A DNA stretch of 64,000 nucleotides from Actinotalea caeni (GTDB lineage: Bacteria; Actinomycetota; Actinomycetes; Actinomycetales; Beutenbergiaceae), in assembly GCF_009733795.1 (NCBI RefSeq), contig NZ_WNXX01000010.1, positions 1 to 64,000 on the forward strand, read 5' to 3'. A program made the position numbers and the translations under genes. Below the pieces are notes generated by a model. The model did not search any database. It was not told where the DNA came from and worked only from the letters and a program-made list of their open reading frames with translations. Shown piece by piece: positions 25,692 through 34,369 of this stretch; positions within the stretch are counted from its first letter, which is position 1; the number at the start of each line of letters is the position of its first letter.

Positions 25692-27155
25692 TCAGTGGCC
25701 GGCGGGCGCGTCCACCGGCGTCGGGGGCCGGCGCAGCAGGGCGCCGAGCGGGATGGCGAGCGCCGCGAGCACGGCGCCGGCCACCAGCGCGGTGCCCACA
25801 CCGCCGGCCAGCGCGGCCTCCGCCGTCGCGCCCGAGTCGAGCAGGCTGGCCTGGCGCGTCACCATGAGCACGACGAAGGCGGCCGTCCCCGCCGCTCCGG
25901 CGAGCTGCTGCACGGTGCCGATCGTGGCCGAGCCGTGCGAGTACAGCCGCGGCTGCAGCGAGCCCAGGGCCGACGTGAACAGCGGCGTGAAGGTCAGCGC
26001 CAGCCCGATCGAGAGCACGACGTGCAGGAGCAGCACGGAGACGGGGGAGGAGCCCTCGTCCAGCCGCGACATCAGGGCCATCGCGGCGGCGACGAGCGTG
26101 CAGCCCGGCACGACCAGCGGGCGCGGGCCCCAGCGGTCGAACAGGCGGCCGACGAGCGGCCCGAGCAGACCCATGATCAGACCGCCGGGCACCAGCAGCA
26201 GCCCGGTGCTCAGGCTCGCCAGGTGCAGCGCCTCCTGCAGGTAGAGGGGCAGCAGGATGACCGTGCCGAAGAGCGCGCCCATGAGCACGAGCATGAGCAT
26301 GATCGCCAGCGCGAAGGTGCGGCTGGTGAAGGTGCGCAGGTCGAGCAGGGCGTCGTCGGTGCGCTGCAGCTGCCGCTGCCGGAGCGCGAAGAGCAGGAGC
26401 GACACGGCGCCGACCGCGATCGGCACGCCCGGGGAGACCGCGGGCTGCTGGTGCACGGACTCACCGATCGAGGACAGCCCGTAGATGAGGCCGCCGAAGC
26501 CGAGCCCGGAGAGCACGACGGATCCGACGTCGAGCCGCAGCCGGCGCGGCTCGGTGACGTTCGGGACCCACCGCAGGCCGACGACCAGCATCGTCACCAC
26601 GAGCGGCAGCACCACCCAGAACAGCCCGCGCCAGTCCAGCAGCGACAGGATCAGACCGGACACCGCCGGACCGATCGCGGGCGCCACCGCGATGACGATC
26701 GAGATGTTGCCCATCACGCGCCCGCGCATCGTCGCGGGCACGAGCTGCATGACCGTCGTCATGAGCAGCGGCATCATGATCGCGGTGCCGACCGCCTGCA
26801 CGACGCGACCGGTGACGAGCACGGCGAAGGTCGGCGACACCGCGCACACGAGCGTCCCGAGCGTGAACGAGGTCATCGCGGTGAGGAACACGGCGCGCGT
26901 GGTCAGCCGCTGCAGCAAGAATCCCGTGACCGGGATGACGACGGCCATCGTGAGCATGAAGGCGGTCGTGAGCCACTGGCCCGCCGTCGCCTCGATGCCC
27001 AGGTTGTCCATGATCGGGGCGAGCGCGACGCCCATGATCGTCTCGTTGAGGATCAGCACGAACGCGCTCGCGAGCAGGAGCGCGATCACCAGCCGCGACG
27101 AGGCGGGCAGGCGCTCGACGTCGGGGTTCTGTGCGGGGGCGGTGGGCGTTGTCAC
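25692..27155 (-). CDS. MFS multidrug transporter (DHA2/EmrB-QacA type)
   Basis: 487 residues, GTG start, 14 predicted membrane helices, as expected for DHA2. The family motif in the first loop and helix 5 is seen as LNETIMGVALAPIMDNLG, GRVVQAVGTAIMMPLL and APAIGPAVSGLIL. It probably pumps cationic or amphipathic compounds out using the proton gradient. It stands alone; the next minus-strand gene is far away and no TetR/MarR regulator is adjacent. Confidence 0.88.
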   Translation of the reverse strand: MTTPTAPAQNPDVERLPASSRLVIALLLASAFVLILNETIMGVALAPIMDNLGIEATAGQWLTTAFMLTMAVVIPVTGFLLQRLTTRAVFLTAMTSFTLGTLVCAVSPTFAVLVTGRVVQAVGTAIMMPLLMTTVMQLVPATMRGRVMGNISIVIAVAPAIGPAVSGLILSLLDWRGLFWVVLPLVVTMLVVGLRWVPNVTEPRRLRLDVGSVVLSGLGFGGLIYGLSSIGESVHQQPAVSPGVPIAVGAVSLLLFALRQRQLQRTDDALLDLRTFTSRTFALAIMLMLVLMGALFGTVILLPLYLQEALHLASLSTGLLLVPGGLIMGLLGPLVGRLFDRWGPRPLVVPGCTLVAAAMALMSRLDEGSSPVSVLLLHVVLSIGLALTFTPLFTSALGSLQPRLYSHGSATIGTVQQLAGAAGTAAFVVLMVTRQASLLDSGATAEAALAGGVGTALVAGAVLAALAIPLGALLRRPPTPVDAPAGH

Positions 27156-27240
27156 GGCGGACGAGCCTACGTCCGGCAGGCCCGTCGTCCACCATGCAAT
27201 ATTCGGGTGCCCGCCGCGCGGGACGGCCGGGCCGCGCGGC

Positions 27241-27246
27241 TAGCGT
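27241..27246 (+). promoter_or_regulatory. -10 box TAGCGT, leaderless thioredoxin gene
   Basis: TAGCGT is followed by six bases and the ATG at 27253, with no ribosome-binding site. Confidence 0.6.
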
Positions 27247-27252
27247 CGAGGC

Positions 27253-27678
27253 ATGGATCTCCCGGCCCGTGTGGCGCTGCTGCTCGCCGCCCTCGCCGTG
27301 GCGGCGGCGCTGTGGTCGCTGCGGCAGCGGGGGAGCGGTCGGGTGCGGGCGGTCGACGCCGGCACCACGCTGCCCAGCGCCTGGACGCCCCGGGACGGCG
27401 CCGACCTGACGCTCGTCCAGATCTCGAGCAGGTACTGCTCCTCGTGCGCGCGCAGCGCACGGGTGTGGACGGCCGCCGTCGCCGACCGGCCCGGGGTCGG
27501 GTTCGTCGAGGTCGACGCCGAGGACCACCTCGACGTCGTGCGCGGGCTCGGCGTGCTCACCACCCCCACGACCTTGATCGTCGACGCCGCCGGCGCCCTG
27601 GCCGGGCGCGTGAGCGGTGCACCCTCGCCGCGGCAGGCCGCCGAGGCGCTCGACCAGCCGATCGGAGCAGCACGATGA
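27253..27678 (+). CDS. Membrane-anchored thioredoxin-like protein
   Basis: 141 residues. One N-terminal membrane helix (about 5-22) anchors a thioredoxin fold with active site YCSSCARSA (CxxC near residues 60-63) and the cis-Pro loop LTTPTTLIV. It probably catalyses dithiol-disulfide exchange outside the membrane. It is coupled by ATGA overlap to a DUF4395 membrane gene; this pair is common in actinobacteria. Confidence 0.85.
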   Translation: MDLPARVALLLAALAVAAALWSLRQRGSGRVRAVDAGTTLPSAWTPRDGADLTLVQISSRYCSSCARSARVWTAAVADRPGVGFVEVDAEDHLDVVRGLGVLTTPTTLIVDAAGALAGRVSGAPSPRQAAEALDQPIGAAR

Positions 27679-28148
27679 GCATCACGCACGGTGACCGGGC
27701 CGCGGACGTCGCACCCGCCTCGGGAGGGATCGACCCGCGCGGGCCGCGGTTCGGTGCGGCGCTGACCGCGGTGCTGCTCGTGCTGGCCGTCGTGCTCGGG
27801 CCCGGTGCGGGCACGACCGTGCTGGCGGTCGTGGTCGCCTCGTTCGCGCTCGGCGCGGTGCGTGGTGCGCAGGGCACCTGGCAGGGGTGGCTGTTCAAGC
27901 GGCTCGTGCAGCCGCGGCTCGCGCCGCCGGCCGAGCGGGAGGACCCGCGGCCACCGCGCTTCGCGCAGGCGGTCGGTCTCGTCATCACGGGTGCGGGTCT
28001 GCTGCTCACGGTGCTCGGCCTGCACTGGGCGCTGCCGGTGTTCGGCGTCCTCGCGCTGGTCGCGGCCGTGCTCAACGCGGTCGCCGGGTTCTGCCTCGGC
28101 TGCGAGATCTACCTGCTGCTGGCGCGGTTCCGGGGCGCCCGCTCCTGA
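27675..28148 (+). CDS. DUF4395 integral membrane protein
   Basis: 157 residues, ATG overlapping the previous stop. Four hydrophobic segments; the DUF4395 hallmarks GGIDPRGPRFGAALTAVLL and the C-terminal AVAGFCLGCEIYLL with two conserved Cys are present. The Cys pair next to a thioredoxin partner suggests electron transfer across the membrane, in the manner of DoxX/DsbD-like pairs, but this is inference. Confidence 0.85.
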   Translation: MSITHGDRAADVAPASGGIDPRGPRFGAALTAVLLVLAVVLGPGAGTTVLAVVVASFALGAVRGAQGTWQGWLFKRLVQPRLAPPAEREDPRPPRFAQAVGLVITGAGLLLTVLGLHWALPVFGVLALVAAVLNAVAGFCLGCEIYLLLARFRGARS

Positions 28149-28157
28149 GCGACCCGC

Positions 28158-28163
28158 TACCGT
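28158..28163 (+). promoter_or_regulatory. -10 box TACCGT, leaderless gene at 28170
   Basis: TACCGT lies 6 bases before the ATG at 28170 and just after the stop of the DUF4395 gene. Confidence 0.55.
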
Positions 28164-28169
28164 CGGCGC

Positions 28170-28931
28170 ATGCGCGAGCGGGTCCAGCACTACGACCGGC
28201 TCGACGCGACCGCGGTGCTCGCGACCGTCGAGCGACTGCAGCGGCGTATCGCCGCGCGGTTCCCCGAGCGCAACCTGAGCCGGGTCGCCGAGGAGCTGCA
28301 GGCCGTCGTCGCCGACGTCACGGAGCGGGCCGAGTCGCCCGACCTGCTGCTGCGCTGGCTGCGCGTCGCGAGCCGGGTTGCCGTCGCCGGGCTGGTCGTG
28401 CTGACCGGGCTCGTGGTGGTCGTGCTCGTGCGCGACCTGCAGCGGGCGCCGGACGAGGTCGACGCGCTCGACTGGGTGCAGGGCCTGGAGGCCGGGATCA
28501 ACGACGTCGTGCTCGCCGGCATCGCGGTCGGCTTCCTGTGGCTGGTGCCGTCGCGGATGGAGCGGTCCCGTGCGCTGCAGGTGCTCTACCGGCTGCGGTC
28601 GCTGGCTCACATCATCGACATGCACCAGCTGACCAAGGACCCCTAGCGGCTCAACGCCGACTTCCGGCGCACGCCCGCGAGCGTCGACACCCGGATGACG
28701 GCGATCGACATGGCCAACTACCTCGACTACTGCTCGGAGATGCTCTCGCTGGTCGGCAAGGCCGCCGCGCTGTTCGGCGACCGCACCACCGACTCGGCCG
28801 TGCTCGACACCGTCTCCGACGTCGAGAGCCTCACCGACAACATGTCGACGAAGATCTGGCAGAAGGTCGCGCTGCTGCCGCTGGACGACAGCTGGCGGCG
28901 TCCGGGGCCGATCCCCGGCCCGGCCAGCTGA
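28170..28931 (+). pseudogene. Membrane protein gene interrupted by an in-frame TAG
   Basis: The first part (158 codons) has a soluble helical N-terminus and two membrane helices (about 70-88 and 112-130) and ends at TAG 28644-28646. The same frame then runs on without further stops for 95 codons (NADFRRTPASVD, MANYLDYCSEMLSLVGKAAAL, LTDNMSTKIWQKV), which look like authentic coding sequence. One base change (GAG to TAG) would restore a 253-residue protein. It could be a real nonsense mutation, a sequencing error, or suppressed/read-through translation. An independent start for the second half is possible at ATG 28695 but leaves an incomplete protein. Function unknown. Confidence 0.75.
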
Positions 28932-28937
28932 GCGCGG

Positions 28938-29534
28938 CTAGATGAAGCTGCGCTCCCGCTTGCGCTGCCGCAGCCGCTGACGCACCCACATCCCCATCCC
29001 GACGAGGATGAGCAGGAACACGATGACGAGCACCGGCACGAGGATCGCGAGCACCGTCATCGTCAGCGACGAGACGTCCTCGACCGTCGAGACCACGGGT
29101 GCCCCGGTGCCGGCCGTCGAGAGGTTGACGACGGCCCGTGCGCTGGCCTTCGCGACGTGCGTCGACAGCGCCAGCACCACGCCGATGACGAAGGGCCACA
29201 CGGCGCTGCTGGTGAAGAACGCGCCCGGGTCGGTGATCGCGGGGGTCTCCGACGTCGAGCCGGCCGCGAACACGATGCCGCCGGCGGTCGGGCGGACGAA
29301 CGTCTGCACCACGTCGTTGACGTGGTCGACGGCGGGCACCTTGTCCGCCACGACGTCGAGCAGCAGCAGCACGCCGAGGACGACGAGCACCCACCCGTTC
29401 TCCAGCCACAGCCACTGCGCGGGCAGCTCGACCGTGTCGGTGTAGCGGGCCAGCAGCCCGATCGAGAGCATCGGGATGAACGCGTTGAGACCGGCCGACA
29501 GGGCGAGACCGGAGCCGGTGAGCAGCTCGAGCAC
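28938..29534 (-). CDS. DUF4126 membrane protein
   Basis: 198 residues, GTG start. Five or six hydrophobic segments; the N-terminus LTGSGLALSAGLNAFIPML and ADKVPAVDHVNDVVQTFVRP match DUF4126. The C-terminus is strongly basic (RQRLRQRKRER) after a last membrane helix. Role unknown; members are widespread small membrane proteins. It converges with the interrupted gene at 28170. Confidence 0.82.
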   Translation of the reverse strand: MLELLTGSGLALSAGLNAFIPMLSIGLLARYTDTVELPAQWLWLENGWVLVVLGVLLLLDVVADKVPAVDHVNDVVQTFVRPTAGGIVFAAGSTSETPAITDPGAFFTSSAVWPFVIGVVLALSTHVAKASARAVVNLSTAGTGAPVVSTVEDVSSLTMTVLAILVPVLVIVFLLILVGMGMWVRQRLRQRKRERSFI

Positions 29535-29660
29535 GTGACCTCCACCCTCCGGCGGAGCCCCTGCGGCCTCCGCGGCAGCCCGATTGTCTCACCGGGCGGG
29601 CCGGTGCGGGCGGCGCCGGTGCCCCGGCGCGCGACGGGGCCCGCCTCGGTGCCGATCACC

Positions 29661-29666
29661 TACCCT
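29661..29666 (+). promoter_or_regulatory. -10 box TACCCT deciding the start of the phosphatidyltransferase
   Basis: TACCCT is followed by exactly six bases and a GTG at 29673. Two in-frame GTGs (29667, 29673) are possible; the leaderless spacing favours 29673. Confidence 0.55.
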
Positions 29667-29672
29667 GTGCGT

Positions 29673-30284
29673 GTGGCCGAGGCGGAGCGTGAGCAGATCG
29701 ACACCGCACCCGACCGGGTGCTCACGATCCCGAACCTCATCTCGCTCGTGCGGCTGCTCATGGTGCCGGTGGTGCTGGCGCTCATCCTCACCGAGCGCGA
29801 CGTCGCCGCCGTGGTCGTGCTCGTCGCCTCCGGCGTCAGCGACTGGGTCGATGGCGTCATCGCCCGCCGCTTCGACCAGTCGTCCCGGCTCGGCCGGTTC
29901 CTCGACCCCTCGGCAGACCGGTTGTTCATCGTCGTCACGCTCGTCGGGATGGCGGCTCGCGGCCTGATTCCGTGGTGGCTGGTGCTCGTCGTGTTCCTGC
30001 GCGACGTCGTCGTCGGCGCCCTGCTGCCGTTCATGGTGCGCCGCGGCTACCCGGGCTTCCCGGTCCACCTGGCCGGCAAGGCCGGCACGTTCGCGCTCAT
30101 GTACGCCTTCCCGCTGCTGCTGCTCGCCCACCTCGACGGCGTGGTCGGCGAGGTCGCGTGGGTGGTCGGCTGGGCCGCGGCCGGTTGGGGCGTGTTCCTG
30201 TACTGGTGCGCCGCCGCGCTGTACATCGACCAGTTCCGCCAGGTGGTCGCGGCCGACGCGAGGGCGAGCACGGCGACGCGATGA
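29673..30284 (+). CDS. CDP-alcohol phosphatidyltransferase
   Basis: 203 residues. The CDP-alcohol motif DG-x2-AR-x8-G-x3-D-x3-D is intact in WVDGVIARRFDQ through GRFLDPSADR, which provides both metal ions. Five or six membrane helices surround it. It makes a phospholipid head group such as phosphatidylglycerol-phosphate or cardiolipin from CDP-diacylglycerol; the exact acceptor cannot be read. It begins a conserved block leading into DUF881, DUF1290, DUF881 and garA, overlapping the next ATG by 4 bases. Confidence 0.9.
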   Translation: MAEAEREQIDTAPDRVLTIPNLISLVRLLMVPVVLALILTERDVAAVVVLVASGVSDWVDGVIARRFDQSSRLGRFLDPSADRLFIVVTLVGMAARGLIPWWLVLVVFLRDVVVGALLPFMVRRGYPGFPVHLAGKAGTFALMYAFPLLLLAHLDGVVGEVAWVVGWAAAGWGVFLYWCAAALYIDQFRQVVAADARASTATR

Positions 30285-31147
30285 GCGAGCGCATGCTCCC
30301 GACGGCGACCGTCGAGCCGCGGCCCGACGCGTCGATGACGCTGCTGCGCGAGGTCATGGAGCGCCCGCTCGACCCCGGCTACGACGACGCCGCGCGTCGG
30401 CGGGCGGCCGGTGGCGGCTCGCCCGTGCGGCCGGCACGACGGCTCGCGGGCCAGCTGCTCGTGCTGCTGCTCGCCGCGGCGATCGGGCTGGGCGGCGTGT
30501 GGGCGGCGCGGTCGCTGCGCAACCCGCTGCCCGAGCTCAACGCGCGACAGGTCCTCATCGAGCAGATCCGGGAGCGCACCGAGATCGGCGACGCGCTGGC
30601 GGAGGGCAACGCGGCCCTGCGCGAGGAGATCCAGGACCTGCAGGAGCAGGCGTTCGGCGACACTGCCGCCGCCGCGGTCGCCGAGGCCCGGCAGCTCGGG
30701 GTGTGGGCCGGCACGAGCGCCGTCGTCGGGCCGGGCGTCGTCATCACCATGCAGGACTCCGACCGCGCGCAGCGCGGCGAGCCCGGGACCGAGGAGGAGC
30801 GGGTCACCGACTTCGACCTGCAGGTCGTCGTCAACGCGCTGTGGGCGTCCGGGGCCGAGGCGATCGCGATCAACGGCATCCGGCTCACGGGGGCGACGGC
30901 GATCCGGTCGGCGGGCGACGCCGTCCTCGTCGACCTGCGGCCGCTCGTGACCCCGTACCGGATCGAGGCGATCGGCGACCCGGACGGCATGCGCACGCGC
31001 TTCGCCCAGACGTCGGCCGCGGGGCACCTCAGCTTCCTGAGCTCGCGGTGGCAGATCGGCAGCGAGATGGTCGTCGACCGCGACCTGTCGCTGCCGGCGG
31101 GCTCGTCGCCGCGGCTGACCGTGCTCCAGCCGTCGGAGGACGGGTGA
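30281..31147 (+). CDS. DUF881 protein (first copy)
   Basis: 288 residues, ATG overlapping the previous stop. One N-terminal membrane helix (about 57-76), a coiled coil (about 85-125) and a C-terminal DUF881 domain (VVGPGVVITMQDSD, VVNALWASGAEAIAINGIRL, PYRIEAIGDPD). The topology suggests an extracytoplasmic division- or envelope-associated protein resembling YlxW/YlxX. A second DUF881 gene follows after the DUF1290 gene. Confidence 0.88.
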   Translation: MSERMLPTATVEPRPDASMTLLREVMERPLDPGYDDAARRRAAGGGSPVRPARRLAGQLLVLLLAAAIGLGGVWAARSLRNPLPELNARQVLIEQIRERTEIGDALAEGNAALREEIQDLQEQAFGDTAAAAVAEARQLGVWAGTSAVVGPGVVITMQDSDRAQRGEPGTEEERVTDFDLQVVVNALWASGAEAIAINGIRLTGATAIRSAGDAVLVDLRPLVTPYRIEAIGDPDGMRTRFAQTSAAGHLSFLSSRWQIGSEMVVDRDLSLPAGSSPRLTVLQPSEDG

Positions 31148-31238
31148 GGGGCGCGGCGTATCGCGCGGGCGGGCGTCGGTGTGCGTGCGACACTGGCCGG
31201 GTCCGGCCCGTACCTGCGGCAGGGGAGGGGGTGCAGCG

Positions 31239-31571
31239 ATGATCGCCGTCATCGGGCTCGCGATCGGGGTCGTGCTCGGTCTCGTGCTGCAGCCGAGCGT
31301 GCCCCCGGAGCTGCAGCCCTACCTGCCGATCGCGGTCGTGGCCGCGCTCGACGCGCTGTTCGGCGCCGTCCGGGCGCGGCTGGAGCAGAAGTTCGACGAC
31401 CGCGTGTTCGTCACCTCGTTCCTGTTCAACGTGCTGGTGGCGGCCTTCATCGTGTTCCTCGGCGACCAGCTCGGCGTCGGCGCGCAGCTGAGCACCGCGG
31501 TCGTCGTCGTGCTCGGCATCAGGATCTTCTCCAACGCCGCCTCGATCCGACGGCACCTCCTCAAGGCATGA
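31239..31571 (+). CDS. sbp: Small basic membrane protein (DUF1290, Sbp type)
   Basis: 110 residues, ATG start with AGGGGAGG upstream. Three hydrophobic segments with AVIGLAIGVVLGLVL at the N-terminus and RLEQKFDDRVFVTSFLFN in the middle, which is diagnostic of DUF1290. In Bacillus the homologue lies beside ftsA/ftsZ with ylxW/ylxX (DUF881), so the DUF881-DUF1290-DUF881 order is conserved. ATGA overlap with the next gene. Confidence 0.88.
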   Translation: MIAVIGLAIGVVLGLVLQPSVPPELQPYLPIAVVAALDALFGAVRARLEQKFDDRVFVTSFLFNVLVAAFIVFLGDQLGVGAQLSTAVVVVLGIRIFSNAASIRRHLLKA

Positions 31572-32407
31572 GCGAGCAGGAGCGCGCGCAGCCGCTCTCC
31601 GGGCCGGACGAGACGGCGCCGGACGGGACCCGCGCGTCCGAGCCGCCGCCGTCCGCCGCGGACGGCCCCGTCGCCGGCACCGACGGTGCCAGCGGAGCGG
31701 AGGGCGCCACCGCAGCGAGCGAGCCGACGGGCAACCGTGGCCGCGGCTGGCGCAGCCAGCTGCTGGTGGCGACGCTGTGCCTGCTGCTGGGGTTCGCGAT
31801 CGTCGTCCAGGTGCGGCAGACGCAGGGCGACGAGCTCGCGGGCCTGCGCCAGAACGACCTCGTCCGGCTGCTCGACGAGATCACGCAGCGCAACGAGGCG
31901 CTGGCGCAGGAGGCGAGCGAGCTGCGCGAGGACCGCGCCGCCCTGCTGAGCGGCTCCGACGCGAGCCGCTCCGCCGAGGACTACCTCGAGGTGCAGCGGA
32001 TCCTCGCGGGCACCGCGCCGGTCGAGGGACCGGGCGTCGTCGTCACGGTCGCAGGCACGGCGTCGCTCACCGCGCAGGAGATGGTGCACATGCTCGAGGA
32101 GCTGCGCAACGCCGGTGCCGAGGCGATCGAGCTGTCCGGCGTGCGCGTCGTGACGTCCAGCTGGTTCCTCGAGCAGGACGGCGCGCTGGTCGTCGACGGC
32201 ACGACGCTGCCGACCACGCACGAGTGGCGTGTCATCGGCGACCCTGGCACCCTGGCAGGAGCCCTCGACATCCCGGGCGGAGCGCTGGCGGCGTTCCGCA
32301 GCAAGGGTGCCGAGGTCGAGGTCACCGAGCGGGAGCTGGTGCAGATCACGGCCATCCGCGAGGTGACCGTCCCCGAGTACGCGAGCCCTGCTCCCGAGGA
32401 CGGCTGA
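31568..32407 (+). CDS. DUF881 protein (second copy)
   Basis: 279 residues. A long Ser/Pro/Ala-rich cytoplasmic tail (1-60), one membrane helix (LLVATLLCLLLGFAIVVQV region, about 62-80), a coiled coil and a DUF881 domain (VEGPGVVVTVAGT, LRNAGAEAIELSGVRVV, THEWRVIGDPGTL). It is similar in layout to the copy at 30281 but clearly divergent. Predicted extracytoplasmic, envelope related; molecular role unknown. Confidence 0.87.
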   Translation: MSEQERAQPLSGPDETAPDGTRASEPPPSAADGPVAGTDGASGAEGATAASEPTGNRGRGWRSQLLVATLCLLLGFAIVVQVRQTQGDELAGLRQNDLVRLLDEITQRNEALAQEASELREDRAALLSGSDASRSAEDYLEVQRILAGTAPVEGPGVVVTVAGTASLTAQEMVHMLEELRNAGAEAIELSGVRVVTSSWFLEQDGALVVDGTTLPTTHEWRVIGDPGTLAGALDIPGGALAAFRSKGAEVEVTERELVQITAIREVTVPEYASPAPEDG

Positions 32408-32490
32408 GGACCTCCACCTCAGCCTCAACCGGAGGGTAAGGTTCTCGACACGAACCGATCGCCGTTGTCCCAACCCCTGAGGCCATCCCG

Positions 32491-32961
32491 ATGAGTACCG
32501 AGGACCCCGACGCCTTCTCGCTCGGCCACACGACGGCGAGCTTCGACCGCATCGTGCCCGGCGAGCCCGAACCCGCTCGTGTCGGCATGGACGCGAGCGA
32601 CCGTGCGGCCGTCGAGGCGCTGCCGCCGTCGTCCGCGCTGCTGATCGTCCAGCACGGGCCCAACGCCGGTGCGCGCTTCCTGCTCGACGCCGAGCGCGTC
32701 ACCGCCGGTCGCGACACCAAGGCCGACATCTTCCTCGACGACGTCACGGTCTCCCGCAAGCACGCCGAGTTCCTGGTCGTCGACGGCGAGTTCACCGTCC
32801 GCGACGTCGGCAGCCTGAACGGCACCTACGTCAACCGGGAGCGCATCGACTCCGCGCGGCTCGTCGCCGGTGACGAGGTGCAGATCGGCAAGTACCGGCT
32901 GACCTTCCACCCGAGCCCGAACCGGCCCACCCCGAGCTCCCCGGCCGAGCCCGAGTCGTGA
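32491..32961 (+). CDS. garA: GarA/OdhI FHA-domain metabolic regulator
   Basis: 156 residues. The N-terminus carries a GHTTASFDR segment (Thr14-Thr15) equivalent to the phosphorylated TT motif of mycobacterial GarA. The C-terminal FHA domain has the classic motifs AGRDTKADIFLDD, VTVSRKHAEF and VGSLNGTYVN. In its unphosphorylated state GarA inhibits 2-oxoglutarate dehydrogenase and glutamate dehydrogenase and activates glutamate synthase; phosphorylation by PknG (first T) or PknB switches it off. The pknG operon is 22 kb away in this window. GTGA overlap with ftsR. Confidence 0.93.
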   Translation: MSTEDPDAFSLGHTTASFDRIVPGEPEPARVGMDASDRAAVEALPPSSALLIVQHGPNAGARFLLDAERVTAGRDTKADIFLDDVTVSRKHAEFLVVDGEFTVRDVGSLNGTYVNRERIDSARLVAGDEVQIGKYRLTFHPSPNRPTPSSPAEPES

Positions 32962-33710
32962 GCGTCACCCCCGCCCGGGAGCACCACGAGGAGGAGTGCT
33001 GGCCGTTCGGGGTGTCCCGGACCCCGACCATGAGCATCGGGTCGGCACTGGGTCTGCTGCAGCAGGAGTTCCCGGCCGTCACGATCTCCAAGATCCGGTT
33101 CCTCGAGGACCAGGGGATCGTCCGGCCGCACCGGACGCCGTCCGGCTACCGCACCTACAGCCAGGCCGACATCGAGCGGTTGCGGTTCGCGCTGGCGGCT
33201 CAGCGCGACTCCTACCTGCCGTGGGCGAAGATCCGCGAGCGGCTCGACGAGCTCGACGCCGGCGGCGCGGGCGTGCCGGCGCCCGGTGCGCGCGTGGTGA
33301 CCGAGGACGGCGAGCTCACGCCGGCCGTCACGCGCAGCCGGATGACGGCGGCCCAGCTCGCCGAGGCGGCGAGCGCCGACCCGGCGCTCGTCGAGGAGCT
33401 CACCGATGCCGGGCTGCTGGTGACCGACGCGGGCAGCAAGTACCCGCCGGGCTCGGTCGAGGTCGTGCGCGCTGCCGTCGAGCTGGCCGAGCACGGTGTG
33501 CAGACGCGGCACCTGCGCGCGCTGCGGGCGGCCGCCGACCGGCAGATCGACCTCGTCGAGGCGATCGTGGCGCCGGTGCGCTCCCACCGCAGCGGGCCCG
33601 GCTCGGCCGGCTCGCGCGCGAAGGCCCACACGCTGGCGACCGACGTCTCCGAGAGCTTCGCTCGGCTGCACACGGCGCTGCTGCGCGCGGGTGTCGAGCG
33701 CATCGTCTGA
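32958..33710 (+). CDS. ftsR: FtsR-type MerR regulator (Rv1828-like)
   Basis: 250 residues, GTG start overlapping the garA stop. The winged HTH is TMSIGSALGLLQQEF, TISKIRFLEDQGIVRP and TPSGYRTYSQADIERLRF. A second helical/winged domain fills the C-terminus. Family members activate ftsZ in corynebacteria and follow garA in mycobacteria (Rv1827-Rv1828), as here. No effector Cys pattern. Confidence 0.9.
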   Translation: MSVTPAREHHEEECWPFGVSRTPTMSIGSALGLLQQEFPAVTISKIRFLEDQGIVRPHRTPSGYRTYSQADIERLRFALAAQRDSYLPWAKIRERLDELDAGGAGVPAPGARVVTEDGELTPAVTRSRMTAAQLAEAASADPALVEELTDAGLLVTDAGSKYPPGSVEVVRAAVELAEHGVQTRHLRALRAAADRQIDLVEAIVAPVRSHRSGPGSAGSRAKAHTLATDVSESFARLHTALLRAGVERIV

Positions 33711-33791
33711 GCAGCGGTCACGGTACGGTCACGATCAGCCGTCTGTCTCGATCGTCGGTCACGTTCCCGTGTGCCGAGCCGGTGCTCGGCG

Positions 33792-33797
33792 TAGCGT
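33792..33797 (+). promoter_or_regulatory. -10 box TAGCGT before the DUF151 gene
   Basis: TAGCGT ends 6 bases before the GTG at 33804, giving a leaderless transcript start independent of garA-ftsR. Confidence 0.6.
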
Positions 33798-33803
33798 TGT
33801 CGC

Positions 33804-34346
33804 GTGCGGAAGATGGGCGTGCTGGGCGTCCGGGTGCGCGTCGCCGACCCGGACCACGACGTGCTCGTCGTGCTCTCGGAGGCCGAGGGCAACCTCTCGC
33901 TGCCCATCGTCATCGGGCCGCACGAGGGCGTCGCGATCGCGACCGCGCAGGCCGGCGTCACGATGCCGCGGCCGGGTCCGCACGACCTGCTGCTCACGAC
34001 GCTGGAGGCGACCGGCGTCGGGCTGGAGTGCGTGACGATCTCCGAGCTCCGCGAGGGCACGTTCATCGCCGAGCTGGTGCTGACCAACGGCAAGCGCGTG
34101 GACGCCCGGGCCTCCGACGCGATCGCGCTGGCGCTGCGGGCGGCGGTCGACGTCTGGTGCGCCGACGACGTGCTCGAGCAGGCGGCCGTGGTGCTCACGG
34201 GTGAGGACGCCGACGGCGAGATGCACGTCGAGATCTCGCGCGAGGACCCCGAGGTCGAGGAGGACGCGGTCGAGCAGTTCCGGGAGTTCCTCGACCGCGT
34301 GGAGCCGGCCGACTTCGAGGACCCGGAGGAGCGTCGCGAGGGGTGA
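33804..34346 (+). CDS. Bifunctional nuclease domain protein (DUF151, Rv1829-like)
   Basis: 180 residues, GTG start. The BFN/DUF151 pattern is clear: LPIVIGPHEGVAIATAQAG, RPGPHDLLLTTLEATGV, GTFIAELVLTNG and ARASDAIALALR. The C-terminus is a long acidic helix. Plant members have DNase and RNase activity; the actinobacterial role is unknown. Gene order garA-ftsR-DUF151-merR matches the mycobacterial Rv1827-Rv1830 block. Confidence 0.9.
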   Translation: MRKMGVLGVRVRVADPDHDVLVVLSEAEGNLSLPIVIGPHEGVAIATAQAGVTMPRPGPHDLLLTTLEATGVGLECVTISELREGTFIAELVLTNGKRVDARASDAIALALRAAVDVWCADDVLEQAAVVLTGEDADGEMHVEISREDPEVEEDAVEQFREFLDRVEPADFEDPEERREG

Positions 34347-34369
34347 CGACGCTGGTCCTGACACCGAGT

